Shown piece after piece: positions 53,125-64,000 of a DNA stretch of 64,000 nt. The first letter of the stretch is position 1. The number at the start of each line of letters is the position of its first letter. The notes beneath the pieces are model-generated. The model was not told the origin of the DNA, searched no databases, and saw only the letters and a list, made by a program, of their open reading frames with translations. The DNA is from Ahaetulla prasina (Eukaryota; Chordata; Lepidosauria; Squamata; Colubridae): the NCBI RefSeq assembly GCF_028640845.1, contig NC_080541.1, positions 154,135,502 through 154,199,501 of the forward strand. The letters run 5' to 3'. A program made the position numbers and the translations under genes.

Positions 53125-54088
53125 CAGGGGTGTAAAACTTGATTTCATTGAGGGCCACATCAGGGTTGTGTTTGACTTTGGAGGGGGGCAGAGGGGGCAT
53201 GGCCAGGGTGGGCATGGCCAACTCAACATCACTCGTGTTGGGGGTACCTGTGGTGGCCAGTACTAGGGCAGGACTTCCCTCAGACCCTCCATCCCTCTCA
53301 TTAAAATCTCCTTCCTTCCTTCCTTCCTTCCTTCTCCTTTTTTGTTTTGCTTTTAGTTTGTTTTGCTTGTCCTCTGCCAACAAAAATGGAATCGGGGGTG
53401 GGGGGGCACATGTGGCCCCCTGGACCATGTATTTGGCCGTGTCTGCCTCCTGCAGCTCTCTGCCAGTGAAAATGGCCTGGGGAGGCCATGCATGAGCTCC
53501 ATTTTCGCTGGCACAGGCACCACAGGACAGTCCTTTGCTGTTTCAAGGGCAGCCCCACGGGCCACATCTATTTATTTATTTATTTATTTATTTATTGAAT
53601 TTCTAGACCGCCCTTCTCCCGAAGGACTCAGGGCAGTGTACAGCCAGGCTAAAAACATACACAATATACAATATTAAAAACTAAATTAAGAAACTTATCA
53701 CACAATTGGCCGAAAAATTAAAATAATTAAAATCTAAAAACCCCAATTTAATATATAAATAGAATTTAAAATTTAAAAACTAAACAGTTTAAAAAGTTTA
53801 AGCTAGCCCCGCGCGAATAAACAAATATGTTTTCAATTCACGGCGAAAGGTTCGAAGGTCAGATATTTGGCGTAAACCAGGGGGAAGTTCATTCCAAAGA
53901 GTAGGAGCCCCCACAGAGAAGGATCTTCCCCTGGGGGCCGCCAGCCGACATTGTTTGGCGGACGGCACCCTGAGAAATCCCTCTCTGTGAGAGCGTACGG
54001 GACGGTGGGAGACATGAGGTAACAGCAGGGTCCCCTAAGCACCCTGCAGGCCACATCTGGCCTGCGGGCCTTGAGTTTGACACCCCTG
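53125..54088. mobile_element. hAT-type element with a nested L2 fragment
   Basis: It starts CAGGGGTGTAAAACTTGATT and ends TTGAGTTTGACACCCCTG. The flanks AGCTACAA (53117-53124) and AGCTACAT (54089-54096) match at 7 of 8. An L2 fragment sits at 53569-54034. A (CTTC)n lies near 53312-53333. Confidence 0.75.
53569..54034 (-). mobile_element. L2 LINE 3' fragment, minus strand
   Basis: On the minus strand it covers the RT C-terminus (minus frame 54054-53833), the 3' UTR and the terminal CCGCCCTTCTCC motif, with (TAAA)n at 53569-53596. The C-terminal text RLP.GLRQ-like and RTFRRELKT-type residues is readable across two frames. Confidence 0.8.
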
Positions 54089-54096
54089 AGCTACAT

Positions 54097-55676
54097 TATC
54101 CATTGCAAAAGAAAGAAGATCACTTCTTATACTCCTCTTTCACTTTCAGGAGAAACTGCAGTGGCAAAATTAGTTCTCTGCTTGGTGATCAGCTTTTGCT
54201 CAGGGCATCCCCTTCTTGAAATGCATCACTCAGCTGTAAACGTCAAGGTGAGAGAATCTCTTGTTAATGCCACATGGTGGCTGTTGGCAGTTTAACCTGG
54301 CAAGTCATGTTACCAGCTGTCCTGGTCCATTTAATGAATATTAATAATTGCATCCCTCTGTAAAATGTATGTCTGAATTTCTACAAAGTGCTTACCCAAC
54401 AAATAGGTAAGGGTTTTTTTCACCTCTAGAAAATGTTCTTTATCCTTATCATCACAAAATTTAAAACTGATTTATGGGGAGAAACCAATGCAATAAAACA
54501 AAGTAAATATATATATATATATTGTTGTGATGGGTTCTTGTTCAACTATTGCTGTTTGTAGTGAATTGTAATGTTCTCCGTGTTTCTGTTTCTTTTGAGC
54601 TTCTTTTATACCAAATAAATAATAAGACTGTGATAGGCACAACATTTAGTATTGATTTAAGACTCAGGAATGTAGCTCACAGCCTGAAGAAAAGTAGCTA
54701 GACAATTTAGAAGATGGTATCTGATGGAAATCTTAAAACAAAAAAAACAGAACAACAAAAAAAAAACTTTACAAAGGCTCCACAGTTCCCACTTCATTAG
54801 ATCAGATTGCATATTGAGCTATCAGTTCAATTAAAACACACCTAAGAGGATTGGTTAAAGAGAGTAAATAGTTATTGCTAGGTTAATGAGCAATATTGCC
54901 TCCATATTAATTGTGCAATACCTTTGCCTATTGTTCTGGTTATTAACTGGATGGTATCTATGTGGGTGGGAAAACTTAGTCATGAATGTCAGACAAACAG
55001 TAATCAAAAGGTGGCAGGTGAAACCAAATGCAAAAGGACCAAAGCTCAGGTGGCTGCTGTTGGCCAATACGACCTGAATTTCACCACAGAGGATACAACC
55101 CACAGACTGCTTAAGATGCATACTTGGAAATAAATTGGCTGATACAACTTTTGTCGATCAAGGAGTAAGCAGTTCAGTACAATTGTATTGATTTCTTGAT
55201 CACTTGGTGGGGCTATTTCAATGCAGAAATTAAGACAGAGAATCGGAACCATATCCAGGTCATCCGATTGTCCCTTTTTAATCTTTTTTTTTTTTTTCTA
55301 AGAGGTATTTTGTCTTACAAATGACTTTCTGGAAAAAAATATTTAAGTATATATGTTGAAAATGTGTGTGTGTGTTATATTATTAAGATTATACATTGGG
55401 CATAAAGATAAATAGATATTATTTCTTTTATTAATTAAACATGAAACTCAGTCAACTGAAGATTTAAAAACGAATCACAAATATCATTGACTGGTGCTAA
55501 TGATTGATACGGGTTGCTGCCAGCATCCTAGGTATCAACCAAGTATCTTCTTAAAATGTACGATGTTCTGAGTAGTGCAGTTTTTTGCAATTCCGCTGGT
55601 GTTATTGCAGAAAGCTGCAATTTCTTGATGTATTTTGTAAAATTCTTGGACATTATTGGATGTTAGATGTCTTGGA

Positions 55677-55677
<1 letters not shown>
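54097..55677. other. Unassigned sequence
   Basis: No gene. A short (AT)n lies at 54507-54521 and a T-tract at 55285. Confidence 0.5.

Positions 55678-55775
<98 letters not shown>
55678..55775. repeat. (ATT)n microsatellite from a SINE tail
   Basis: About 33 ATT units. On the minus strand they directly follow the 3' end of the SINE at 55777-55965, so they are its expanded tail. The all-Ile and all-Tyr frames are translations of it. Confidence 0.95.
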
Positions 55776-55776
55776 G

Positions 55777-55965
55777 CCTTTTTAAAATATAAGTCAAGGT
55801 GGCCAACAGATCTGATACTCCTAACACCTATTTTCCCTGGAACAACAGCCCTCTGAGGTGGATTGGGCTGAGAGAGAGTGACTGGCCCCAAGTCACCAGA
55901 AATCAGAGTCATCTGATTTCTAGGTCAGCACTTTAATCACTACACCAAGCTGGTTCTCGCATGCA
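55777..55965 (-). mobile_element. tRNA-derived SINE, minus strand
   Basis: Minus strand: GAGAACCAGCTTGGTGTAGT, then GATTAAAGTGCTGACCTAG and GTGACTTGGGGCCAGTCACT. The same family as the SINE at 1134. Confidence 0.75.
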
Positions 55966-56009
55966 AATAAATAGATGCAAATAGAGGTAGTCTTCAGCTT
56001 ATGACCATA

Positions 56010-57238
56010 ATTAAAATTATGACCTAAAATTAAAATCCTATGGCATTTCAGGACCCTTACACAACTGGATATCTGCTTTTCTGTCAAACAGACAACAAAT
56101 AGTTAAAATTGGTAATGCTCTATCAAATCCTGTTCCTGTCAAGAGTGGTGTTCCTCAAGGTAGCGTTCTTGGTCCAACTCTCTTTATAATATACATAAAT
56201 GATCTTTGTGATCATATCTCAAGTAACTGTGTTCTCTTTGCTGATGATGTCAAACTTTTCAACACCACTGACAATACATCCACAATTCAAAAGGACCTTG
56301 ATCATCTAACTGCTTGGTCTAAAATTTGGCAACTCCAAATCTCAACCAGTAAATGCTCAGTCTTGCATATTGGAAGAAAGAACCCAATCACAAAGTACAT
56401 GCTTGATGGACATTGCCTCACAGATGACCCCCACCCTGTCAAAGACCTTGGAGTTTTTACATCTAACGATTTAAGTGCCAAAGCCCACTGCAACTATATA
56501 GCAAAAAAGGCTCTAAGAGTTGTTAACTTAATTCTACATAGCTTCTTTTAAAAAAACACCATGCTACTGACCAGAGCATATAAAACATTTGCTAGGCCAA
56601 TTCTTGATTACTGCTCTCCTGTCTGGAACCCATACCATATATCTGATATCAACACAGTTGAGCGTGTCCAAAGGTATTTTACGAGAAGAGTTCTCCACTC
56701 CTCCGAAACCAATAAAATACCTTATTCCACCAGACTTGATATCCTGGGTCTAGAAAACTTGAACTTGCCGCCTCGGCAGGACCTGGGTTTAGCTCATAAA
56801 ATCATCCGTTGTAATGTCCTTCCTGTCAATGACTTATTTAGTTTCAATAACAATACCACAAGAGCTACCAACAGATTTAAACTCAATGTCAACTGCTCCA
56901 GTTTAGATTGCAGAAAACACGATTTCTGTAACAGAATTATATATGCTTGGAATGCATTACCTGACTCTGTGGTTTCTTCTCATAACCCCAAAAGCTTTAC
57001 TCAAAATCTATTCACGGTTGACGTCACCACTTTCCTAAGACGACTCTAAGGGGCGTGCATAAGAGCACAAACGTGCCTACCGTTCCTGTCCTATTGTTTC
57101 TTCCCCTATATATATATATATGTTTATAGTACCTTGTTTTTTCCCTCATATATATGTTTATATATTATATAATCCTTTATGCAATGCTTGTATATATTGT
57201 TACGACAAATAAATAAATAAATAAAATAAATAAATAAA
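56010..57238 (+). mobile_element. Rex1/CR1-like LINE, copy C
   Basis: About 1.2 kb, starting within the RT and ending GTTACGACAAATAAATAAAT. It is closely related to copy B over its whole length. Confidence 0.75.
56024..57049 (+). pseudogene. Rex1/CR1-like RT with a single stop
   Basis: One reading frame runs for about 342 codons from LKLKSYGISGPLHNW to the normal terminus FLRRL. It keeps SGVPQGSVLGPTLF (about 56138) and the catalytic LFADDVKLF (about 56236). The only stop is TAA at 56549-56551, where copy B has a serine codon. A small deletion falls near 56768. The N-terminal RT and endonuclease are absent. Confidence 0.8.
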
Positions 57239-57593
57239 TAATTGAGTCCAAAATTTCTGTTGCTAAGCAAGAAACTTGTTAACCAAGTTTTGTTCAATTT
57301 TACAACCTTTCTAACTACAGTCATTCAGTGAATCACTGCAGTTCTTAAGTGAGTAACACAACTGTTAAGTGAATCTGGCTTCCCCATTGACTTCGCTTGT
57401 CAACAGGTCACAAAGGGTGATCAAATGATCCTGAGATCCTGCGACCATCATAAATATGAGCCAGCATTCACATTTTGATCAGGGATTCTGCAACAGTCGA
57501 AAGTGTGAAAAAGGGTCATAAGTCACTTTTTAAATGCTGTTGTAATTTCGAACAGTCATTAAAGGAATGGTTGTAAGTTGAAGATTACCTGTA

Positions 57594-58920
57594 CACAATT
57601 TCCTTTCCTTTCTTCATTTTCTTATACAATCTTTCTACAAATTATTCAATGTTTTCTCTGCTGTAATAAAAAGCACTCAGAAGGCACAAATCTTTGATAT
57701 GCGGTGAAGAGTAATAAACTATTTTAGATTAATTCACTTGTAATACAGGAATTCTTACATGTCCTGTCTGCAAGGCCAATTCTAGTGTTGGGAAGAAACC
57801 CAATTATTCTCACTCTTGAAATTTCTTCTACTGTAGTCGGTTACCAGGTGGTGGCAATAGCGACGCTGGAAAATGCCACTCAAATATTGCATTTTTCTGA
57901 AGACTTTTAAGATTCTCCCATGGAGCTGTTCTCAGATCCTGGCATTATTGTTATTGTTTCTGCAGCTGCTGTTATATTTCTCCTCTTCCTTCTCCTAAAT
58001 CAAGTAAAGGCAGTGACCACCCTTAGGAATCTGGGTTCCCAAATGCCTCCTGGAAATATTGGATGCTAATGGTCTTGGGCTGGTAAAGTCCCAAGAGTTA
58101 TGCTTAATAAAACTCTGGTTAGTTGCAGTCATAATGCTTCTTGAAATCAATGTGATCCAGAGAGGGACAAGATCTGTTCGTATTATAATAATGTAAATTT
58201 TTTTACAATAATGTAAAAAATACATCAGAGAAGAAAGATCAGGCAAGAAACAAGGCATGGAAAACTCATTCTCATTACAACAAAACTATCTTATCCTAAG
58301 AAAACACCTAGAACAGTTACATGTTTCCTTTGGTATAGCCTTAAAGAGGAAAGGCAAGAAAACTTAGCTCTATGATCTTGGGTTGGTTTAAAACAATTTT
58401 AATAAATCATAATTCACATTCACACAATCATTAACGTTCTACTTTCCTGTGAGTTTATTCTCCTTCATTTCTCCTTTCGGAAGGATTGAAAAACTAACCC
58501 CCATAATTTCAGCTTGTTCACGTTGTTTATATTCCTAGTCCTGCCCTGCGTTAATCCTGCCCTGCTTACCTTCTTTCGATATTTGACAAGTGCTCTCCTG
58601 TTTGGGCTTATCATCTAGACAGGCAGTCTCCAGGTCCCTAATAATTGATTTTGTTTTTCTTTGAACTCTCAGCAATGTGCCAATAGATTCCAGGCAATTG
58701 GGTGTCTCGAAATGATAACAATATCCACCATAGGGTTGCGTCAATAAAATGCACAGGACTATAAATCTCTGATGTCAAAAAAATTGGGCCGGCTGTCGTA
58801 ACATTGCATATTATTTTGCTACGCAGAGTAAGACACAAAGTAGGCTTCTCTGCTTCCTCATTTAAACTGTGAAGGGGATGTGATGGAAAGTTTGCCTGCT
58901 AGAGATATGTCCTATCTTAA
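57594..58920. other. Unassigned sequence
   Basis: No gene or nameable repeat in 1.3 kb. Confidence 0.5.
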
Positions 58921-59835
58921 AATTAATCAGAATAGAGCTGGAAGGGACCTTGGAGGCCTTCTAGTCCAGCCCCCTGCTCAAGCAGAAGACCCTATACCCA
59001 GTGGTGGGATTCAAATAATTTAACAACCGGTTCTCTGCCTTAATGTCCGGCTGGGTGGCCATGGTGGCAGCACTCGGCCTCCTGCACCACCCTAGGAGCA
59101 AAAACAAGTTGCAGGGGGAGCATGCCACACCCTCCTGCATCCTGTTTTGGGCCTAGTAGGCCTCCCTGCAGCCCCCTGTGAGTAAAAACAGGCTGCGGGG
59201 GGGCACGCTGCACCCTCCCGCCCCATTTTGAGCCTAGTAGGCCTCCCTGCATTTACTTGGGAGCCAAAATGGGGCTCATGGGGACTTCTGGAAGGGTGGG
59301 GTGGGGAGAGGTGGGGCCAGCCAGCAATTTAACAACTGGTTTGGCCGAAGTGGTGTGACCAGTTGAATCCCACAACCGCCTATACCATTTCAGACAGGTG
59401 TCTGTCCAGTCTTTTCTTAAAACCCTTCAACAGCCACAACTTCTGAAGGCAAGCTGTTCCACTGGTTAATTGTTCTCTAGGAAGTTTTTCCTTGATTCCT
59501 GGTTGCTACTCTCCTTGATTAGTTTCAATCCATTGTTTCTTGACTTGCCTCCTGGTGCTTTGGAAAATAAGTTGACCCTCCTCTTCTTTGTGGTGGCCCT
59601 TTAAAGGCTGCTATCACGCCACCCCAGTCCTTTTTTTTTCTTTAGACTGGCCATACCCAATTCCTGCAATTGTTCTTCATATGTTTTTGTCTCCAGGCCT
59701 TTAACCATCTTAATTGCTGTTCTCTGCACTTTTTCCAAAGTCTCAACATCTTTTTTGTAATATGGTGACCAAAATTAGATGCAGTATTCAAGGTATGGTC
59801 TTATAAAGGATTTATGAAGTAAATAAAGTAAATAT
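58921..59835 (-). mobile_element. CR1 LINE 3' fragment split by a hAT element
   Basis: On the plus strand GAGCTGGAAGGGACCTTGGA and CCAGCCCCCTGCTCAAGCAG are the complement of the CR1 3' UTR. After the insert, the text TTTTTCCTTGATTCCTGGTT through CTGCACTTTTTCCAAAGTC is the decayed RT C-terminus. It parallels 24868-25425 but is more diverged. Confidence 0.75.
58999..59378. mobile_element. hAT-type element
   Basis: It runs CAGTGGTGGGATTCAAATAA ... AGTTGAATCCCACAACCG. A perfect 8-bp duplication CCTATACC flanks it (58991-58998, 59379-59386). The interior has two direct copies of a block around GCCTAGTAGGCCTCCCTGCA (59151, 59233). Confidence 0.85.
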
Positions 59836-60436
59836 AGTGTGAAGTAATTCTGAAGACTTCTGACTTACCTGGGAAGAGGCATGGAATACCACTTGAGCTT
59901 CTGCCACAGATGCAGACAACAAACTCAGACTGTATTTTATTGTTACCTCTAAGCTTATTAATCTCTTAATAAACTAGTGTAGGATGTTTCTTCTGTCTTC
60001 AGTCAAGCATGTACACTCCCCATACATATATTTTTCAGATAGATTTTTAGCAGGGGACAGAAAATATCAGGCTGGTGTTCCATCACATTGACGCTGTGAT
60101 TGCTAATGTCTTGATAAAAATCCCTAGTGTTTATGCACTTGCTATATTTCTATGAATATAGTATGATACAACTGAGATTAAATATAAAAACCAATTTTGT
60201 TTAATACTTTCAATGAAGTATTTCTAGAGTCTGCTTTTATAAATAGCAGAAAAATTTCTTTCTTCTTATTGAATCCTTAGAGTGTCAAATAACTACTTTT
60301 TCAGAATTCTTTATTTGTATCTAAAATAATGCTATGGTAAGGCAAGTCCCTGCATGGGATGTTCCACTGACAGATACCTGAGGTGGCAGATATTGGGAAA
60401 TTCTACCAATGTCTGAAAAAGCTAGATTAAAAGATG
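59836..60436. other. Unassigned sequence
   Basis: No gene or nameable repeat. Confidence 0.5.
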
Positions 60437-60444
60437 GTACTGAG

Positions 60445-60626
60445 CAGAGGTGAAATCTTCTTACCTTTGCTACCGGTTCACAAATGTGAGTGTGTGTGCC
60501 GCACCTGCGCATGTGCAGAGGGTCAAAAATGGGACATGATGATGCCCAGGCATATGGGCGGAGCCTCCCACTGCTGCCGCTACCTGTTTGCCCAAGCTGG
60601 ATAGAACCGGCTGCATTTCACCATTG
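60445..60626. mobile_element. hAT-type miniature element (TTACTACCGG family)
   Basis: It runs CAGAGGTGAAATCTTCTTAC ... CTGCATTTCACCATTG. The flanks GTACTGAG (60437-60444) and GTACTAAG (60627-60634) match at 7 of 8. Confidence 0.75.
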
Positions 60627-60634
60627 GTACTAAG

Positions 60635-61295
60635 GCACTGATCATAGCAGCACAAGAACTGGCACTAAGCACCAATACCATAGAAGCAGGGATCTATCAC
60701 ACTAGACAGGATCCAAGGTGCAGAGTTTTGGATTGAGAGACAATCCTATACATAGTGGAAGGATGTAAGAGGCAGGCAGGAACAGCATTCATTGAAAGGC
60801 ACAGCCAAGTAGCTAGCACTGTGTACAAGATCATCTGCACAGTGTATGGGGTAGACCCTCCCAAGTCTTCCAATGAGAGATCCCACAGAAGGTTGTGGAG
60901 AATAAGGGCAAAGTTCCTGTGGGATTTCTAGATCCAAAATGACAGACATATATTAGCCAATCAACCAATCGCTGTGATAGTACACAAGGACCAGAAGACA
61001 GATGTGATGATAGATGTAGTGTCAGCAACATCAGGAAGAAGGAATATGAGAAGCTGAAATAGAACCAGGATCTGAAGGACGAACTAAAGAGATCGTGAAA
61101 AATAAAAGCGGAAGTGGTCCCAGTGGCGGAAGAGAATTTGGGGCTAAGAATAGCTCCAGGAACCACTCTCCAGGAACAACATCAGAGCTGTCTGTCTAGA
61201 AGAATGCAGTGCTAGGAATAGTTAAGATCCTACACAGAACCTTCAAACACCCAGGCCTCTAATAGAGGACCAGCAATTGAGGAAGACACAGCCAA
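60635..61295 (+). pseudogene. R4/Dong-type LINE endonuclease-region fragment
   Basis: Conceptual translation in pieces gives IVEGCKRQAGTAFIERHSQV (about 60747), VYGVDPPKS (about 60842), an AKFLWDF phrase (about 60910), and ILANQPIAVIVHKDQKTDVM followed by IDV (about 60951-61020). The run of hydrophobic-V-x-D-x-x-x-K-x-x-VIDV is like the restriction-like endonuclease of R2/R4/Dong LINEs. Several stops break it and the RT is absent. Family assignment is from memory of the motif, so moderate. Confidence 0.5.
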
Positions 61296-61346
61296 CCAAA
61301 GAGTGAGAAGGGTATTCTATATATAAATATATAGACATGTATTGGT

Positions 61347-61561
61347 CACGGTTGGGTTCCGCTTACCTTTACTACCGGTCCACAATGGAAGCGTGTGCAT
61401 GCTTGCTTTGTTCATGTGTGTGCATGCTTCTGTGCATGTGCAGAAGCTTCTGCGCATGCGTAGATCACTCATGATGATGTTGGGGTGGGTGGACGTAGCC
61501 TTCTGCTGGTTTTACTACCGGTTTTATAGAATCAGACCAAACCGGGAGCAACCCACCACTG
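61347..61561. mobile_element. hAT-type miniature element (TTACTACCGG family)
   Basis: It runs CACGGTTGGGTTCCGCTTAC ... GAGCAACCCACCACTG. The flanks GTATTGGT and GTACTCGT match at 6 of 8. Otherwise it is like the unit at 8563. Confidence 0.65.
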
Positions 61562-61569
61562 GTACTCGT

Positions 61570-62986
61570 GTATGTATAATGAAATGTTTTTCATACAGAA
61601 GCTAGCTGTTCTGCCCAAGCTGTTCTCCCAATTTTCAGTTGGGAGTAACAAGACTTATTGAGCAAGATAAGTGAGCAGATAATTGGAAAACTCCCAAATG
61701 TAGAATTATTTAAACCACAGGTAAAGCAGGTACACATATTCATTTTCATGGAAGCCTTAGAGTTAAGTAGTGAAAGGGAATAAATAAAAGTTGCCTGAAC
61801 CATGAGCATTATGCAGTTTGGTGAAAGATGATATACTTGAAATATGATGAAGAAAACTAATAACAAATAGATGTATTTTCAGTTTTAAAGTATTATATAG
61901 GAATGTTTCACTTAGAGATTTGTTTCCTTTTCTATATATGTAGCTCTTACGATCATCATAGCTAAACTGCTACACTATGGGTCACCTCTTCTAAATGAGA
62001 GAGATACTCTTTTGGAAGAGAAATTTAGCTATATAATCTTCCATTCGTGGTTGATATAGGGTTGCCTTGGAGATATTGCAATGTTTTAAATGGATCACTG
62101 GACAGTAACAACAAGAAAAAGGAAGAGATTGCTGGTTTGATTTTCTGATTATAGAACAAACAGATTCATTCAGAGAGAGAGAAAGAGACATACCCTCTCA
62201 ATTGTAAACAATCTTAATGAAAAGTATGGATAACAATTATAATTCCCCACTTACCAGTACTCATTTCATCTCACAGGTTCCAAGCCATTTAGCAATATAT
62301 ATAGAGAGAGTTCATACTATTTGCAAAATTTTACTAGGAAAATATAACAATCATATATAAGTGATAATTAATGTGCAATTCATAATTGTGGGTATGGAGG
62401 GAAAAGAATAAGACAGTGGAGAACTACTAAATAACTAAGCTTGAAAGATTTTAAGACAACATGGCTTATGTGCTTAAACAATTTGCTTTGGTCCTAGATA
62501 CCTAAAGTTAAGGGTCAAAACGTTTAGTCTGGCAAATGGGCAAGACCAATTGTAATCATTGTAATCATCCAATTAAAATAATATACTGATCCAGCTGTGG
62601 ATTTTACTGAACACAATGCTTATTGTACTCTTGAAATTTTTTCAAAATACAATTTGCAAATAATGACCATGCTACTGTCCACAAGCTTACAATGATCATG
62701 CTATCCACAACATTACATGACATTAAGAGTTTCTGAAAGTAAATTCAGCTTCTCAAACATTCCAAAAATGCCTTGATTGTCTATTCAGACGTTTTCTGGA
62801 GTAAAACTTCGCTGAAAAAGAATTGCATGACATTGAAAGTGTATTTCTGTGAAACTTTCTGACTGAAAAGGCATTCTTTGATTTCAGATTTTTTCTTGAT
62901 AAGGATATCATCATGACATCAATATTATCAGTCAGGATATCATCATGACATATAGGAAAAGCAATATCTTAGATAGGTTGGTGTTA
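61570..62986. other. Unassigned AT-rich sequence
   Basis: No gene. The phrase GATATCATCATGACAT is directly repeated at about 62904 and 62936. Confidence 0.5.
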
Positions 62987-62991
62987 AGTTG

Positions 62992-63168
62992 GGCGATTGA
63001 GGAGACAGGAGCCAGGTCTATGTGAACAACAGCTCTTTATTGTACAGTGAGAATCCAGCAAAATATACAAGGGTGCAGCTCTCTATATATTTTCTTGGTC
63101 AAGGTGTCAGCCAATGATCTTTCAGTTTTTTCCCGCTCAATTTTCCCTCCAAAATTAGATATGTAACA
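62992..63168 (-). repeat. Solo LTR related to the Gypsy LTR
   Basis: On the minus strand it starts TGTTACATATC and ends CCCAACTTAACA (177 bp). It has AATAAA followed by GAGCTGTTGTTCAC, then CCTGGCTCCTGTCTCCTCAA, parallel to the end of the LTRs at 25496 and 30692. A perfect 5-bp duplication GTTGG flanks it (62987-62991, 63169-63173). No internal sequence is present, so it arose by LTR recombination. Confidence 0.8.
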
Positions 63169-63290
63169 GTTGGGTCTGTTTTTTCCTAGAAATATCCAGT
63201 TCTACATGTATGCAAACATAAACCTGTGGTCCAAAGTCAAACTACTATTCTAACTAACTCAATAATCTGTTCTTCTTACAACCACTAACC

Positions 63291-63735
63291 TACCATATTT
63301 TTCGGTGTATAAGACACAACGGAGTATAAGACACACCTTAATTTTGGGAGAGGAAAACAAGGAAAAAAGAATTCTGCTTAGCAGAGCCATACCGGTCTAA
63401 TTGCCTTTTTTTGGAGCACAGTCTACCGTCTTTAAAAATAGAGGCACCAGTCTACTAATTGCCTTTTCTTTTTAGGAGCGCACCGCTCTACCTTCTTTAA
63501 AAATAGAGGCATCGGTCTACTAGTCGCTACAGCGCTGATCAGCTGTAGTGCTGACCTTTGAAGTGCCATGGCAGATGCAAGACCGTTTTCATGAAGACGT
63601 GTACAGAGGCTGACAACCTCCAAAGGGTGGGGGCAGCAGGTGGCTTGGGCTACATTCGGTGTATAAGACGCACCCAGATTTTCACCCTCTTTTGGGGGGT
63701 AAAAAGGTGCGTCTTATACACCAAAAAATATGGTA
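63291..63735. mobile_element. TA-flanked MITE
   Basis: The terminal inverted repeats are TACCATATTTTTCGGTGTAT and the complement of TACACCAAAAAATATGGTA, about 26 bp with few mismatches. The motif GGTGTATAAGAC also occurs internally at about 63657, next to the inverted GTCTTATACACC at 63711. A 76-bp near-duplicate pair with TTTAAAAATAGAGGCA (63430, 63495) fills the centre. The superfamily (perhaps Tc1/mariner) is uncertain. Confidence 0.6.
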
Positions 63736-64000
63736 GTTTAAAACATCTGAATCTTGTTAATGATCTTCAAATATTTTAATTTTCTAAAGCCAGACAGGTA
63801 AATCATCTTTAATATGGTGCTGGTTCCATCAACCATAGTCAGCTCCTCTGGAAAAAGAAGAAGTCCTGGAAAGCTGACACTGAAACCCAATTTTTAAAGT
63901 GACCTTGAAAAGCCTTTTGTTAATGGTGGCAACAAGATAGAAGTAAATGGAGGAATAGAGAGTAGAGAGTTTAGGGGCAGTTGAAAGACACATAAAATGC

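Larger units (their letters stand above)
55981..57593. mobile_element. pogo/Tigger-like MITE interrupted by Rex1-like copy C
   Basis: The left end AGGTAGTCTTCAGCTTATGA and right end GTAAGTTGAAGATTACCTGT are complementary. The body resumes at about 57239 with ATTGAGTCCAAAATTTCTGT, which follows CCATAATT on the left, so a short ATAATT-type duplication marks the LINE insertion. Confidence 0.65.

Noticed and set aside
55585..55856. Poly-Ile and poly-Tyr frames
   Set aside because: They are two frames of one (ATT)n tract.

Overview
The window looks like intergenic or intronic DNA of a squamate reptile, most likely a snake. That is an inference from its contents: L2, CR1 and Rex1-like LINEs, Penelope-like elements, a Ty3/Gypsy element, tRNA-headed SINEs with L2-like or CR1-like tails, many hAT-type miniature elements with CAG..CTG ends and 8-bp target duplications, and a very high load of microsatellites. 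I recognise no host protein-coding exon, rRNA gene, functional tRNA gene or CRISPR array. Every convincing protein signal belongs to a transposable element.

Layout. 1-5770: an LTR-like fragment, a tRNA SINE with a palindromic hAT insert, a second hAT element, and an L2 LINE with a decayed reverse transcriptase (RT). 5771-12580: microsatellites, three tRNA SINE or hAT units and a long quiet stretch. 12581-19849: a Rex1-like fragment, then a Penelope-like cluster of three inverted or tandem copies plus a scrambled fourth, all edged by (TA)n. 19850-25495: quiet DNA with hAT, SINE, pogo/Tigger-like and CR1 fragments. 25496-30879: a Gypsy element with near-identical 188-bp LTRs, a 5-bp target duplication, a tandemly duplicated gag region and a pol broken by many frameshifts. 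31601-34490: a Penelope-type foldback split by an L2 copy, followed by a 1.55-kb hAT derivative. 34717-36982 and 44514-47740: two repeat-poor islands that may hold conserved regulatory DNA. Between and after them lie more hAT units, a Rex1-like element with an uninterrupted 411-codon RT frame (40946-42181), an LTR element 3' end (47758-48903), nested pogo/Tigger, Rex1, L2 and CR1 copies, an R4/Dong-type endonuclease fragment, and a solo LTR (62992-63168).

How the parts relate. The autonomous families (L2, CR1, Rex1-like, Penelope-like, Gypsy, R4/Dong-like) supply or once supplied the enzymes. The SINEs carry tails resembling the L2 and CR1 3' ends, so those LINEs probably mobilised them. The short hAT and Tigger-like elements have no transposase here and depended on enzymes encoded elsewhere. 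Target duplications can be read for most of the hAT units, so much of the nesting order is recoverable.

The most unusual signals are hammerhead-ribozyme-like motifs at the ends of three different Penelope-type repeats, three Penelope copies sharing the same premature stop, the 837-bp gag duplication, and a diverged 115-bp duplicate pair inside a repeat-poor island. I did not find a clearly new biological system.
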